In this document: positions 23,039-32,340 of the stretch, piece by piece
Layout: the number at the start of each line of letters is the position of its first letter
Position numbering within the stretch: the stretch's first letter is position 1
NCBI GenBank assembly: GCA_964457935.1
Contig: CAYWFC010000005.1
Coordinates: forward strand, 1 to 38,140
Direction: 5' to 3'
Origin: STF1-107 sp964457935
GTDB taxonomy: Bacteria; Bacillota; Clostridia; Christensenellales; UBA1242
DNA length: 38,140 nucleotides
Position numbers and translations under genes: made by a program
The notes under the pieces: generated by a model
Database searches by the model: none
What the model saw: the letters and a program-made list of their open reading frames with translations, nothing else
Told to the model about the DNA's origin: nothing

Positions 23039-24775
23039 TTAGAGTTTGGTACTAGTTTTTAGTACTTTTTTGTTTATAGTAGGATTGTATACATTTGACA
23101 ATGTATCTGCCAAGCCATCCTCGTAGTCACTATAGCCATTGTTCGTGCTGTACACTTCGTCAGTATCTGCAGGATAAACTTTGTCAAACAGCCAATCAAA
23201 ATATGTGTATTCAGTCAATTCATTTACATATACACTATTGAGTTTGGTCAAGTTTAGAGTATTGCTGTTTATCTCACCGATATTGAATTTATTCGTGATT
23301 TTGCCAGCATAAAACATAATGTGATATCCATAGTCTGACACGAATGCTTCGCTCACTGCACCGTACACATCATCCTCTGCTAATTCTCTAGCCACAGTAT
23401 TGAATTCGTCTACCATTGAACTATTCTCAAATCCTATAGCGTAAGGAGTAGTGCTAGTGAACATGCCAGGGTCTTCGTTGTACTGATACATCAAGTTGAT
23501 GAATGCAGACAATTTCTGCCCATCAGTGCCGACTATTTGGCTCTTCACCATATTCTCTATGTCTGCCACAGTGTAAGTGGTCTCTGTCTGATTGCCTTCA
23601 GAGTCTCTTAATTTCACAGGGACAGCATTTTTGAGCTGTGCCAAATAATTATTATAAGTAGATTCATCTATGACACCATTGTCGCCGTCATTGTACTGAG
23701 TCTTGTATGACTCGTACAGGTCACTCTGCTCATCGCTAAACTGCAGTAATATGTGGTACACATAGAAGAACTGGTCGCCATCATCAGGGTGATACAGCAC
23801 AGCGCTAGCATCAGACTTCATGGCGCTAGCGTAGTCGCTGGTGCTGAGTGAATATTTGGTATAATCAGTCTGGTACAGAGATCTAAATTTTCTGATCAAA
23901 TAATCAGTGCTGATATCTTCGTTCTGCAGATAAACTGTGCGTACTTTGGATATCATAGCATTTTGATACGCATTCTCGTACGCTCTCTGGAATTCTCTGA
24001 TGAATACGTCATCTTTGTCAGTAGTCAGAGGGTTGCCGTTGGCATCTCTCTTGTATCTCTCATTTGAGATTAATTGATTGAGTAGCAAATCTTCTGCCTT
24101 GTCGTACACTTCGGCATCATCGCAGTAGTACGCATACTGCTCGTACAATGCGCGTGCTATAGTCTCAAAATCTTTGTACTGAGCGAAATAAGTGGTCGCC
24201 AATACAGCATTGTCGGCAGTGGTAGGTAGGTCTTCTGGGATGTACTCCACTTTCTCTACAGTATTGCTAGGAGACAGCTCTGTCAGAGTGGCTCTCTTCT
24301 CGTATTTCGAGAATGTATACTTAGTAGCCTCGCTATCAGTAGTAGGGTCTGTAGTAGTCTTGTCCAATTTCTCTCTAGCAGTAGTCTCATACTGCTCATA
24401 AATACTATCTATATACTCTACCACGTCGACGAACATCTCGTTGATCTCATAATCATTGAGCGCGTACTTCAGCACAGACGACCCGCTGAGCGTCTCAGTC
24501 TCGGCGTACTGCACTATCATCTCACGCTTGATCAAAAACTGCAAAGTACTATCCAGCGCCTCATCCACTGTCTGACCTTGGCTAGACACATAAGTGCTGT
24601 AGCCATAACTATTGTACGCAGACAAAAGGTCTGACCTAGTGATCTTGGTGTCACCTACAGTAGCGACCACTGCGTTGTAATACTTCACAGGGTCTACTGG
24701 GAAACTGGCACAGCCTGCCAAAACAGGCACTACCATTAGTATACATAATACAAATATCAATAATTTCTTTTTCAT
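23039..24775 (-). CDS. PrsA/SurA-like peptidyl-prolyl isomerase lipoprotein
   Basis: The 578-residue lipoprotein has a signal with lipobox 'LAGC' (Cys22). A SurA-like N-terminal chaperone part follows ('ATVGDTKITRSDLLSAY', residues about 37-55, then 'LDSTLQFLIKREMIVQYA'). The parvulin-type (PPIC) region is recognisable from 'FFYVYHILLQF' and, near the C-terminus, 'AVSEAFVSDYGYHIMFYAGK'. Long spacers make it larger than the usual PrsA of about 300 residues. PrsA-type proteins help exported proteins fold at the outer face of the membrane, so this one could serve the surface proteins encoded nearby. The start at 24775 is chosen because AGGAG precedes it; the frame is open to 24796. It has its own promoter downstream of mfd, as often seen in Clostridia. 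Confidence 0.8.
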   Translation of the reverse strand: MKKKLLIFVLCILMVVPVLAGCASFPVDPVKYYNAVVATVGDTKITRSDLLSAYNSYGYSTYVSSQGQTVDEALDSTLQFLIKREMIVQYAETETLSGSSVLKYALNDYEINEMFVDVVEYIDSIYEQYETTAREKLDKTTTDPTTDSEATKYTFSKYEKRATLTELSPSNTVEKVEYIPEDLPTTADNAVLATTYFAQYKDFETIARALYEQYAYYCDDAEVYDKAEDLLLNQLISNERYKRDANGNPLTTDKDDVFIREFQRAYENAYQNAMISKVRTVYLQNEDISTDYLIRKFRSLYQTDYTKYSLSTSDYASAMKSDASAVLYHPDDGDQFFYVYHILLQFSDEQSDLYESYKTQYNDGDNGVIDESTYNNYLAQLKNAVPVKLRDSEGNQTETTYTVADIENMVKSQIVGTDGQKLSAFINLMYQYNEDPGMFTSTTPYAIGFENSSMVDEFNTVARELAEDDVYGAVSEAFVSDYGYHIMFYAGKITNKFNIGEINSNTLNLTKLNSVYVNELTEYTYFDWLFDKVYPADTDEVYSTNNGYSDYEDGLADTLSNVYNPTINKKVLKTSTKL

Positions 24776-24808
24776 AAAAGAACTCCTAGTGTGCATAAAT
24801 TCTTACCT

Positions 24809-24837
24809 ATTATATACGAGAAAAATAAAAATAGCAA
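24809..24837 (-). promoter_or_regulatory. Promoter of the PrsA-like gene
   Basis: TTGCTA (24837-24832), a 17-base spacer and a perfect TATAAT (24814-24809) in the gap after mfd. Confidence 0.7.
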
Positions 24838-24856
24838 ACAAAAACTAGCAAAAGTT

Positions 24857-27800
24857 TCAATAATTATTATCATTTTGCAGATAATTCAATACATAATCCT
24901 GTGCATTTTGCACCGAAAACTTAGAAATATTCAATTCCAGCGTAGGGTAAACGCCATTTCTGACTATGAATTTATCATATTTTTTGAGAGATTTCAAGCA
25001 TTTTTCTGGGTCAAAATCTTCTGGGTAGTATTCGATAGCCATTTTTTGTGGGTTGAGTACTATGCGCTTGATGCCACATTTAGTGGCGAGACTTTTGATG
25101 AGCGCCACTATGGTCAGTTGTCTGACGCTATTCGGTATTTTGTTGCCATAAGTCTGTTTGATGTAGTCGAGAGTGGCTTTTTGGCTAGCAGTGTCTATGA
25201 TATTAGATATCTTGGCATAGCATTTTAGGCGCTCGGCTTCGTCTGATATATAACTAATAGGTATATGAGCAGATATATCTATATCTATCTTAATGTCTCT
25301 AGCCTGCACTACTTTCTCACCTTTTAGCCTTGCGGTGGTCTCATTGAGTAGTTTGACGTACATATCGTAGCCTATCTTCACCATATGCCCATGCTGGTAC
25401 TTGCCCAGCAATTCGCCCGCCCCGCGTAACTGCAAATCTCTCATCGCTATCTTAAATCCACTGCCTAGTTCGGTATTTTCTGCCAAAATCTCTAGTCTCT
25501 TCATAGACTCTGTAGTCATCACGCTCCTGTCTGGATATGTGAAGTACGCATACGCCTGCTCAGCACTCCTGCCCACTCTCCCGCGTAGCTGATACATTTG
25601 TGACAGACCCAGCCTGTGGCTATTTAGCACTATGAGAGTGTTGGCTTTTGGCAAATCTATACCATTCTCTATCAGAGTGGTGGATACGAATACTTGCGTC
25701 TCTTTGTCATACAGCCTTTTGACAGCATTCTCTAGCACTATTTTGTCCATTTGACCATGCGCCACGTCGAAAACTATGTTGTCATCAGCCACTGCCTTGC
25801 GCAAACTACTGCACAGACCATATATTTGGTCTATATCATTATATATGATCAGCACTTGACCGCCACGCGCCACTTCGTCTCGTATGGCTTGGGCGATGAT
25901 TTTCTCATTGTATGCCATGACATAAGTCTTGACTGGCAATCGGTCTCTAGGTGGGGTATTGATGATAGATATGTCGCGTATAGATAGTAGCGCCATATTG
26001 AGCGTCCTAGGTATAGGTGTGGCGCTCATGGTCAGCACGTCTACGTTGTTCTTGAGCTGTTTGATTTTCTCTTTAGCACTGACGCCAAATCTATGCTCCT
26101 CGTCCAAAATCAGCAGTCCCAAGTCCGCAAACTGCACGTCGTTTGATAGCAATCTATGCGTACCACATATGACATTCACTTTGCCGTCCTTTAGGTCGCG
26201 CAATATCTCTTTTTGCTGTTTTGGGGTCTTAAATCTATTTAGCATTGCCACATTTAGGTCAAAATTTTTGCACCTATCGACCACACTCATATAATGCTGT
26301 AGGCTGAGTACAGTGGTAGGCGCCAAAAACGCCACTTGCTTGCCACTCAGCACTGCCTTAAACATAGCGCGGAGTGCCACTTCAGTCTTGCCATAGCCCA
26401 CGTCGCCACATATCAGCCTGTCCATTATCTTGGCTGACATCATATCGTTTTTCACGTCTTGGATAGCGGACTGCTGGTCGGCGGTCTCTTCGTATGGGAA
26501 TGCCTGCTCAAACTCAGTCATGAGATAATCATCTGGTGCATAAACATAACCTTTGGCATTTTGGCGTGCAGAATACAGCGCTAGCAATTCTTGCGCCATG
26601 TCGTCTATCGCTTTTTGAGCGTTTTTCTTGATAGTGGCGAATTCCTTGCCTCCGAGTTTGTTTAGTTTGACGTGACCATCAGCGCCCATGTACAGCGACA
26701 GGCAATCAGTATTTTCTATAGGCACATACAGCGTGTCGTCATTTTTGTATTTTATCTTGAAGAAATCTTTCACACTGCCCATGACAGTGATTTTTTCCAC
26801 CCCTTCGCACAGGCCTATGCCATGCACGCTATGCACTACATATTCGCCTTTGGCTGGCAGATATTTTTGCACAGTGGCGGTGGATTTTTTGGCTTTCTTT
26901 TTATGCGCAAAATTCACACTGCCTATATACAGCACATCGCTGTCCTCGAAGCAAATATTATAAGGGATGTCTAGCGTGGTCAGCACTAGCCCTGCGCGCG
27001 AAATGTCGCGAGTAGACGGCACAGACATTTTGGTGAAAATATTCTCGATAGACGTCAGTGTTTCTTCTTCTTTTAGACACAAAATTATTTTTTTATTAAT
27101 ATATTTTTTCGTCTCCGCTACCAATAATTCTATTTTGTAGAGAAAATCATTAAAAAATATATTTTTTTGCTCTATACAGCGCGAAATATGGTAGTTTTCG
27201 TAATTTTGTGTATTATCAAAAATAATTATTTTTTTATTTTTTTCATAATTATTTATATATTTATTTTTATTTTTTGCTATATTTTTTGTATATTCATTAT
27301 TAAAAAATAAATCTATTTTTTTGTCTATATTTTTTTGTATTTTTTCTATCTCATTTTCTATCTGCAGGCTATACGCCAGCGCCGTCCTGTCTGCGTCGAA
27401 ATACTCTGCTATAGACTCAGTCGCCCCGTCCAAAAACATATCTGCCATATATGCTGGGATAGTGCCTTGGATGTCGAGAGCATTGTATGCACTTTGTAGT
27501 TGCTGTTCGTTGTATTTTGACATGGTCTGCGATATAGATTTTTTGATAGCATCCTGACAGTCAGCATCTAGTACCATCACGTCATTCGGCACTATCTCTA
27601 TGTCGTCCAATTCTTCGTTTTTGGTGCCGGTGGCGCTGTCGAAATAATACATATTCTCTATGCTGTCGTCAAAAAAATTAATTCTGACCGGGTGCTCGCC
27701 TATAGGCATAAATACATCCACTATATCACCACGCAGAGCATATTCGCCGGGGTTTGACACCACTTCTGCGCGGGTGTATCCGATAGATATCAGGCGCTTC

Positions 27801-28213
27801 ACGAAGTGCAAAAGCCCCACCTCTCGCCCCGCGCTTAGTTTGATGATATTTCGCTCAAAGTCCGCGCGATGTGGCAGTCTGACGTGCAATACATCTGCGC
27901 TCACCACCGCTATCCTAGCACCGCAATGTATGTCGTGGAGAAATCTGATTAGACGCGTTTTGTTTTGACCGCTCTCATAAGTACTAGCCACGAACGGCAT
28001 ATCTGCTACATCCAGTGCAGTCACTTTCTCTCCCAGCGCGCGCAGTTCTTCGTATGCTTTTGACGTCAGGTCTTGACTGGGCAATACGAAAAAAATTTTC
28101 TCATCAGTAGCAGTCAGACTGGCGCATATCTCGCCTAGTCCTAGACCTTTTACAGCCACTCTGTCATGAGAAAATATATCTTTTAGCCTGCTGTCGTCAA
28201 AAAAATCTATCAT
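24857..28213 (-). CDS. mfd: Transcription-repair coupling factor
   Basis: Mfd removes stalled RNA polymerase at DNA damage and recruits UvrA. The 1118-residue product has the family order: UvrB-like N-terminal part ('YALRGDIVDVF', residues 158-168), RNA polymerase interaction domain from about 452 ('GEYVVHSVHGIG'), then a helicase motor with Walker A 'GDVGYGKTE' (603-611), 'DEEHRFGV' (704-711) and 'SATPIPRT' (730-737), motif VI 'RGRVGRS', and a C-terminal TRCF domain. Residues about 288-385 are Asn/Lys/Ile/Tyr-rich because the coding strand there is extremely A-rich; length is still normal, so this is drift and not a clear insertion. The start overlaps the pth stop (ATGA). Confidence 0.97.
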   Translation of the reverse strand: MIDFFDDSRLKDIFSHDRVAVKGLGLGEICASLTATDEKIFFVLPSQDLTSKAYEELRALGEKVTALDVADMPFVASTYESGQNKTRLIRFLHDIHCGARIAVVSADVLHVRLPHRADFERNIIKLSAGREVGLLHFVKRLISIGYTRAEVVSNPGEYALRGDIVDVFMPIGEHPVRINFFDDSIENMYYFDSATGTKNEELDDIEIVPNDVMVLDADCQDAIKKSISQTMSKYNEQQLQSAYNALDIQGTIPAYMADMFLDGATESIAEYFDADRTALAYSLQIENEIEKIQKNIDKKIDLFFNNEYTKNIAKNKNKYINNYEKNKKIIIFDNTQNYENYHISRCIEQKNIFFNDFLYKIELLVAETKKYINKKIILCLKEEETLTSIENIFTKMSVPSTRDISRAGLVLTTLDIPYNICFEDSDVLYIGSVNFAHKKKAKKSTATVQKYLPAKGEYVVHSVHGIGLCEGVEKITVMGSVKDFFKIKYKNDDTLYVPIENTDCLSLYMGADGHVKLNKLGGKEFATIKKNAQKAIDDMAQELLALYSARQNAKGYVYAPDDYLMTEFEQAFPYEETADQQSAIQDVKNDMMSAKIMDRLICGDVGYGKTEVALRAMFKAVLSGKQVAFLAPTTVLSLQHYMSVVDRCKNFDLNVAMLNRFKTPKQQKEILRDLKDGKVNVICGTHRLLSNDVQFADLGLLILDEEHRFGVSAKEKIKQLKNNVDVLTMSATPIPRTLNMALLSIRDISIINTPPRDRLPVKTYVMAYNEKIIAQAIRDEVARGGQVLIIYNDIDQIYGLCSSLRKAVADDNIVFDVAHGQMDKIVLENAVKRLYDKETQVFVSTTLIENGIDLPKANTLIVLNSHRLGLSQMYQLRGRVGRSAEQAYAYFTYPDRSVMTTESMKRLEILAENTELGSGFKIAMRDLQLRGAGELLGKYQHGHMVKIGYDMYVKLLNETTARLKGEKVVQARDIKIDIDISAHIPISYISDEAERLKCYAKISNIIDTASQKATLDYIKQTYGNKIPNSVRQLTIVALIKSLATKCGIKRIVLNPQKMAIEYYPEDFDPEKCLKSLKKYDKFIVRNGVYPTLELNISKFSVQNAQDYVLNYLQNDNNY

Positions 28214-28722
28214 ACTATTTTTCCATTAATAAAGTCATCTATTTTATCCATAGCCTTGTCGATGGCACTGTCTATGAGTGGTTTTTTCTCGCAATTAATA
28301 TTGCTCAGCACATAGTCAGCCAGATCTCCGTCCGGTCTACCTATCCCTATCCTTAGGCGCGGAGTCTCGCCCACCTTCTCTACTATGTCGCGCAGACCGT
28401 TGTGCGTGCCGGCACTACCTTTTTGCCTATATCTATAGTCTCCTGCCTGCAAGTCAATGTCGTCTAGCACTATGAGTATGTCATCGTTGCTGACCTTGAA
28501 GTACTTTTTTAATTCCAGCACGCTATCGCCAGAGTTATTCATATATGTCTGTGGCTGTGCCAGCACGAATCCTGTACCAATGCCTATCTTGGCACGACAT
28601 TTGTTTTTGGATATATTTATTTTGTGTATTTTGGCGAATTCGTCCACTGCCATGAAGCCTACATTGTGATAAGTCTTGCTATATATTTTGTCTGGATTGC
28701 CCAGACCTACTATTATCTTCAT
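28210..28722 (-). CDS. pth: Peptidyl-tRNA hydrolase
   Basis: Pth frees tRNA from stalled peptidyl-tRNA. The 170-residue protein begins 'MKIIVGLGNP', with catalytic His19 in 'TYHNVGF'. The family motifs 'LAQPQTYMNNSG', 'LVVLDDID'-like 'IVLDDIDL', and 'GSAGTHNGLRDI' follow. It is slightly shorter than the usual 185-190 residues, with a short C-terminus. A GGAGAGAG ribosome binding site precedes the ATG. Its stop overlaps the mfd start by four bases (ATGA), and the promoter at 28740-28768 drives both. Confidence 0.96.
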   Translation of the reverse strand: MKIIVGLGNPDKIYSKTYHNVGFMAVDEFAKIHKINISKNKCRAKIGIGTGFVLAQPQTYMNNSGDSVLELKKYFKVSNDDILIVLDDIDLQAGDYRYRQKGSAGTHNGLRDIVEKVGETPRLRIGIGRPDGDLADYVLSNINCEKKPLIDSAIDKAMDKIDDFINGKIV

Positions 28723-28739
28723 ATCTCTCTCCGACCTAT

Positions 28740-28768
28740 ATTCTACACCAAAACGCGTGAAATATCAA
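28740..28768 (-). promoter_or_regulatory. Promoter of pth-mfd
   Basis: TTGATA (28768-28763), a 17-base spacer and TAGAAT (28745-28740) on the minus strand. It is divergent from the promoter at 28807-28835. Confidence 0.65.
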
Positions 28769-28806
28769 GTATGTGACAAAAATATTTCTAACCTGGGCAT
28801 AGTTAG

Positions 28807-28835
28807 TTGTTTTTTTGTAAATTATATAGTATAAT
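28807..28835 (+). promoter_or_regulatory. Promoter giving a predicted leaderless mRNA for the CPBP operon
   Basis: TTGTTT (28807-28812), a 17-base spacer and a perfect TATAAT (28830-28835). Six bases separate the -10 box from the ATG at 28842, so the expected start point is the A of the ATG. No ribosome binding site is present. Confidence 0.7.
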
Positions 28836-28841
28836 ACATAT

Positions 28842-29813
28842 ATGCAAAAGAAATCTATGACCTTGAAGCAAAGTGGTATTGCTTTTTTGATGAGTTTTTT
28901 GATATCGCAAGTCACAGTAGTGGCTGTGTATATTTTGATCAGCATAGTGCTGTCCATGGCAGGCATGAGCGAGGCCGGCATAGAGCAAGCGATGAATGGC
29001 ACCGCCGTCAGCGTGATCGCCAGTCTGTGTATGCAAGTGGTGTTTTTCTTGACATTCATATTCTTCCACCGCAGATACGATATGCACGCCAATGTATTTG
29101 AGCGCCAGCGATTTGACATAGTGCAGATACTGCTGTGCTGTGCTATGGGTGTATTCAGTATGTTTATGCTGAGCGGAGTGGTGAGTTATTTCGAGCTATT
29201 TTTGCGCACCATACACTACCCTATCGCCGAAATGCCATTCGTGATAGACAATGTATGGACATATCTGCTGGCTGTGCTATCTATGGCTATAGCGCCTGCT
29301 GTGTGCGAAGAATTACTCTTTAGAGGCGTCATACTCAGTGGCTTGAGGCAAAAGGGCAATATGTTCGCCATCTTTATGTCCGCAGTGATGTTTAGCGTGT
29401 TTCACCTGTCTGCCACGCAGTTTGTTTATCCGTTCTTGTTCGGATTGTTGCTAGCGACCATTATGATCAAGACGAAGAATATCTGGTACTGCGTGATAGT
29501 GCATTTCTGCAATAACCTAGTGTCTATCACTATCAATTTCATCAATCACTCAGCTGAGACCACCGAGTTTGCACACTCTACTGGCAATCTCATATACACC
29601 ATAGTCACATTCGCACTGTGGGCGCTGATGATGTGGGTATTGCTGAGGAAAAATACTGCCCTAAAGGACGCCGACGAGCATGACTCAGTACTGGACGACA
29701 GTGCTAGCCCTGCAAAGGCGGAAGTCAAAAAAGATGAGCGACTATATTATTGGGGATGCTTCGCTATCATGACGATAGTGTGGATTATCATATTTATTAG
29801 CGAGTACGTGTAA
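28842..29813 (+). CDS. CPBP-family intramembrane metalloprotease (first of two)
   Basis: The 323-residue membrane protein has about eight helices. The CPBP (Abi/CAAX protease) motifs are present in order: 'CEELLFRG' (Glu156-Glu157...Arg161), 'FSVFHLS' with His188, and 'VHFCNN' with His221 and Asn225. Members cut within the membrane; substrates range from prenylated proteins to bacteriocin-related peptides and regulators, and none can be named here. The C-terminus has a polar loop and one last helix. Translation probably begins on a leaderless mRNA. The stop shares one base with the start of the second CPBP gene (TAATG). Confidence 0.85.
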   Translation: MQKKSMTLKQSGIAFLMSFLISQVTVVAVYILISIVLSMAGMSEAGIEQAMNGTAVSVIASLCMQVVFFLTFIFFHRRYDMHANVFERQRFDIVQILLCCAMGVFSMFMLSGVVSYFELFLRTIHYPIAEMPFVIDNVWTYLLAVLSMAIAPAVCEELLFRGVILSGLRQKGNMFAIFMSAVMFSVFHLSATQFVYPFLFGLLLATIMIKTKNIWYCVIVHFCNNLVSITINFINHSAETTEFAHSTGNLIYTIVTFALWALMMWVLLRKNTALKDADEHDSVLDDSASPAKAEVKKDERLYYWGCFAIMTIVWIIIFISEYV

Positions 29814-30868
29814 TGCAAAACAAGAAATTTCAGACCATAACTACTATATATTTCATAGCCCTATTGATGCTGATAGGGGTATTTGTGCTGTCATATATGC
29901 ACGTCATACAGAGCGAGTGGCTGTCTACCCTGCTCATACAGGTAGTCATCATCAGTGGTGTACCTACTCTGATGTACACCTTGCTCGTATCGAAAAATAT
30001 CAAGACCACTATGAGCGATTTTGGGTTCAAAAAGACCTCTTGGAAGATAATATTGCTGGCAGTATTATTGGGATTTGTTATATATTTTCTCAATATCTTC
30101 GTGTCGTCGTTTTTTCAGTCTATACTATACACTATAGGCTTTGAGGACTACATGGTGGCGCCTATCATCAGCATAGACCCTATGGCTTCGGAGATATTGC
30201 TGGTAGCGATGCTACCGGGATTGTGCGAAGAAATTTTGCACAGGGGGATACTGCTACGCGGGCTGGATAGCGCCACGAACAAGCGCTTCGCTCTCATTAT
30301 GTCGTCACTGTTTTTCGGCTTGCTCCATCTCGACATTACGAAATTCTTTTACGCCAGCATTCTGGGCTGTCTGATAGGACTGGTGTCGCTGGCGAGCGAT
30401 AGCATATATCCCGCTATCATTATGCACTTTATGAATAATTTCCTGTCAGTGTATTTTAGTTATGCCAGTGTCAAAAACTTGCCATTAGGCAATCTCAGGA
30501 ATATTATCATAGATTTCGTCTTTGGTGGCACGAGCGCCATGGGGACTATCTTTATGCTCGCACTCTCGCTCGGACTGCTGGTGTGGGCATACTGTTACCT
30601 ATTGCGCGCCATAGTACGCATTCGGCTCAAAGATATATCAAACAAACTATTCGATGTGCTCAAAATGGAGCAACTCACTCCCGAACAATTTAACGCCAAT
30701 ATGACCGCTATCAATAAAGTGCTGTCTATGACCCAAAAGAACGCACCGTTATTAGATTTACGAAAGAAAAAACTAAATATTTCATTCACTGACTCAGTAT
30801 TCTTTATCGGGACGCTGGTCATATCCATACTGGGCACAGTCATCACGTTTATATGGGGGATACTATGA
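29813..30868 (+). CDS. CPBP-family intramembrane metalloprotease (second of two)
   Basis: The 351-residue membrane protein has the same motif set as its neighbour: 'CEEILHRG' (Glu139-Glu140...Arg144), 'FGLLHLD' with His172, and 'MHFMNN' with His205 and Asn209. The two proteins are clearly related but far apart in sequence, so the duplication is old. A tandem pair could act as a heterodimer or on different substrates. The start is coupled to the upstream stop (TAATG) and the stop overlaps the rlmH start (ATGA). Confidence 0.85.
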   Translation: MQNKKFQTITTIYFIALLMLIGVFVLSYMHVIQSEWLSTLLIQVVIISGVPTLMYTLLVSKNIKTTMSDFGFKKTSWKIILLAVLLGFVIYFLNIFVSSFFQSILYTIGFEDYMVAPIISIDPMASEILLVAMLPGLCEEILHRGILLRGLDSATNKRFALIMSSLFFGLLHLDITKFFYASILGCLIGLVSLASDSIYPAIIMHFMNNFLSVYFSYASVKNLPLGNLRNIIIDFVFGGTSAMGTIFMLALSLGLLVWAYCYLLRAIVRIRLKDISNKLFDVLKMEQLTPEQFNANMTAINKVLSMTQKNAPLLDLRKKKLNISFTDSVFFIGTLVISILGTVITFIWGIL

Positions 30869-31329
30869 TTAGCGTTAGGTTAGTCTGCATTGGCACAGTG
30901 AAAGAAAAATTCTTTACCGACGCCATCGCCGAATACAAAAAACGCCTGTCGAGATTTTGTGACTTTTCTATCATCGAGATACCCGAGACAGTGCCAAAGA
31001 ACGACAGCGAGATAGGCAAATGCTTGCTGGCTGACAGCCAAAATATCCGCAAACACCTGAAAGGCAAAGTGGTAGTGTGCGACATAGACGGCGTGTGCGC
31101 CGATAGCGTAAAATTCGCCAAAACTATAGAGCAATATTCGCTCAGCGCCAGCACTATTACCTTCGTGATAGGCGCATCGAACGGGCTAGACGACACTCTC
31201 AAAAAGTCCGCTGACCTTAGACTCAGCTTCGGTCATATGACCTATCCGCACACTCTGATGCGCGTGATACTGACCGAACAAATATACCGAGCATTCACTA
31301 TTTTGGGGAAAATAACATATCACAAATAG
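30865..31329 (+). CDS. rlmH: 23S rRNA pseudouridine-1915 N3-methyltransferase
   Basis: RlmH methylates pseudouridine 1915 in helix 69 of 23S rRNA in the assembled ribosome. The 154-residue SPOUT protein has the typical start 'MISVRLVCIGTVKE', the SAM-binding knot 'TFVIGASNGL', and the end 'FGHMTYPHTLMRVILTEQIYRA...YHK'. The start at 30865 (ATGA overlap with the CPBP gene, GGGGGA before it) fits the family, and not the longer frame from 30853. It is the third gene of the operon. Confidence 0.96.
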   Translation: MISVRLVCIGTVKEKFFTDAIAEYKKRLSRFCDFSIIEIPETVPKNDSEIGKCLLADSQNIRKHLKGKVVVCDIDGVCADSVKFAKTIEQYSLSASTITFVIGASNGLDDTLKKSADLRLSFGHMTYPHTLMRVILTEQIYRAFTILGKITYHK

Positions 31330-31338
31330 AGGTGATAT

Positions 31339-32340
31339 ATGACTTATCAACAATTAGTGCAAAGGATAGTAGATTTGCAAAACGACGGCTTGGAGCTCTT
31401 CAATGTCGGCAAATCAGTGCTGGGCAAAAATCTGCTCGGCACACACATAGGCGCATATGACGGCCCGCAAATACTCATACAGGCTGGCATACACGCGCGT
31501 GAATACATCACTACTCTGCTACTCATAGAGCAAGTACGTTATCTGCACGCCAAAGGGTTGAGCACCGCTGGTGGGATATATTTCGTATTTATGGTCAATC
31601 CCGACGGCATAGAAGTGGTGCTAGAGGGCATAGAAGCCGTCCCATGCGACATCACTCAGCAGTACTTGATACTGGGCAACGAAGGTAGTCGAGACTTCGG
31701 TAGGCTAAAGTCAAACATCAATCTCGTCGATCTAAATACCAATTTCGACGCAGACTGGGGTCAGGGCGCACTAAACGAATACTGCCCGTTCTATGAGAAT
31801 TTTGTGGGATTTTATCCGCAGAGCGAGCGCGAAGTGCAAGGGCTGATTGATTTCACTCTGAAAAATAGACCACTGCTCACCATATCTTATCACAGCAAAG
31901 GCGAAGTGATATATTATGGCTTCAATGACGAGAGCGAGAGTGACCTGTCTAGAGATAGAGCGATAGGCGAGAGATTGTCAGCCGAGACGAGCTATCCGCT
32001 CATATTGACCGAACAATCTGCTGGCGGATACAAGGATTGGTGCATTAGATATCTGCAAATCCCCGCCTACACTATCGAAGTAGGCAACGAAAACATCCCA
32101 CACCCTATCGGCGAAGAATATTTGCCTGAGATATTTGACCAAAATATGAATATCCCCGAGGTCGCACTGGGTCTGGCTGTCGAGTATCAGAGTCAAATAA
32201 AATCCGCCAAAATAGTCAATACCAATACTAACGAAAAGGAAATGAAAAATGGATTATATGCAAAAAGCTATCCAGCAAGCGCGAAAGGCTTATGCCAAAG
32301 GAGAAATACCCGTTGGAGCGGTTTTGGTGCGCGCAGGTAA
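31339..32340 (+). CDS. M14-family zinc carboxypeptidase (possible gamma-D-glutamyl peptidase), with abnormal C-terminus
   Basis: The product has the full M14 active site: 'GIHAREY' (His52, Glu55), 'NTNFD' (133-137), 'SYHSKG' with His185, and 'YTIEVGN' with catalytic Glu247. There is no signal peptide, so it acts in the cytoplasm unless exported otherwise. Bacterial members of this size often cut gamma-D-Glu-diaminopimelate bonds of peptidoglycan peptides, for recycling or in spores; this is inferred. The family-like part ends near residue 300. The last 31 codons overlap tadA by 92 bases in another frame and encode basic, Ser/Arg-rich residues, as if the original stop had been lost. GAGGTG precedes the ATG. 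Confidence 0.8.
   Translation: MTYQQLVQRIVDLQNDGLELFNVGKSVLGKNLLGTHIGAYDGPQILIQAGIHAREYITTLLLIEQVRYLHAKGLSTAGGIYFVFMVNPDGIEVVLEGIEAVPCDITQQYLILGNEGSRDFGRLKSNINLVDLNTNFDADWGQGALNEYCPFYENFVGFYPQSEREVQGLIDFTLKNRPLLTISYHSKGEVIYYGFNDESESDLSRDRAIGERLSAETSYPLILTEQSAGGYKDWCIRYLQIPAYTIEVGNENIPHPIGEEYLPEIFDQNMNIPEVALGLAVEYQSQIKSAKIVNTNTNEKEMKNGLYAKSYPASAKGLCQRRNTRWSGFGARR

Noticed and set aside
24857..28213. Insertion or frameshift in mfd at the Lys/Asn-rich part
   Set aside because: The total length is normal for Mfd and the frame is continuous, so compositional drift explains it better.
28736..29119. Minus-strand frames opposite the first CPBP gene
   Set aside because: They are antisense to a gene with intact CPBP motifs and have no ribosome binding site.
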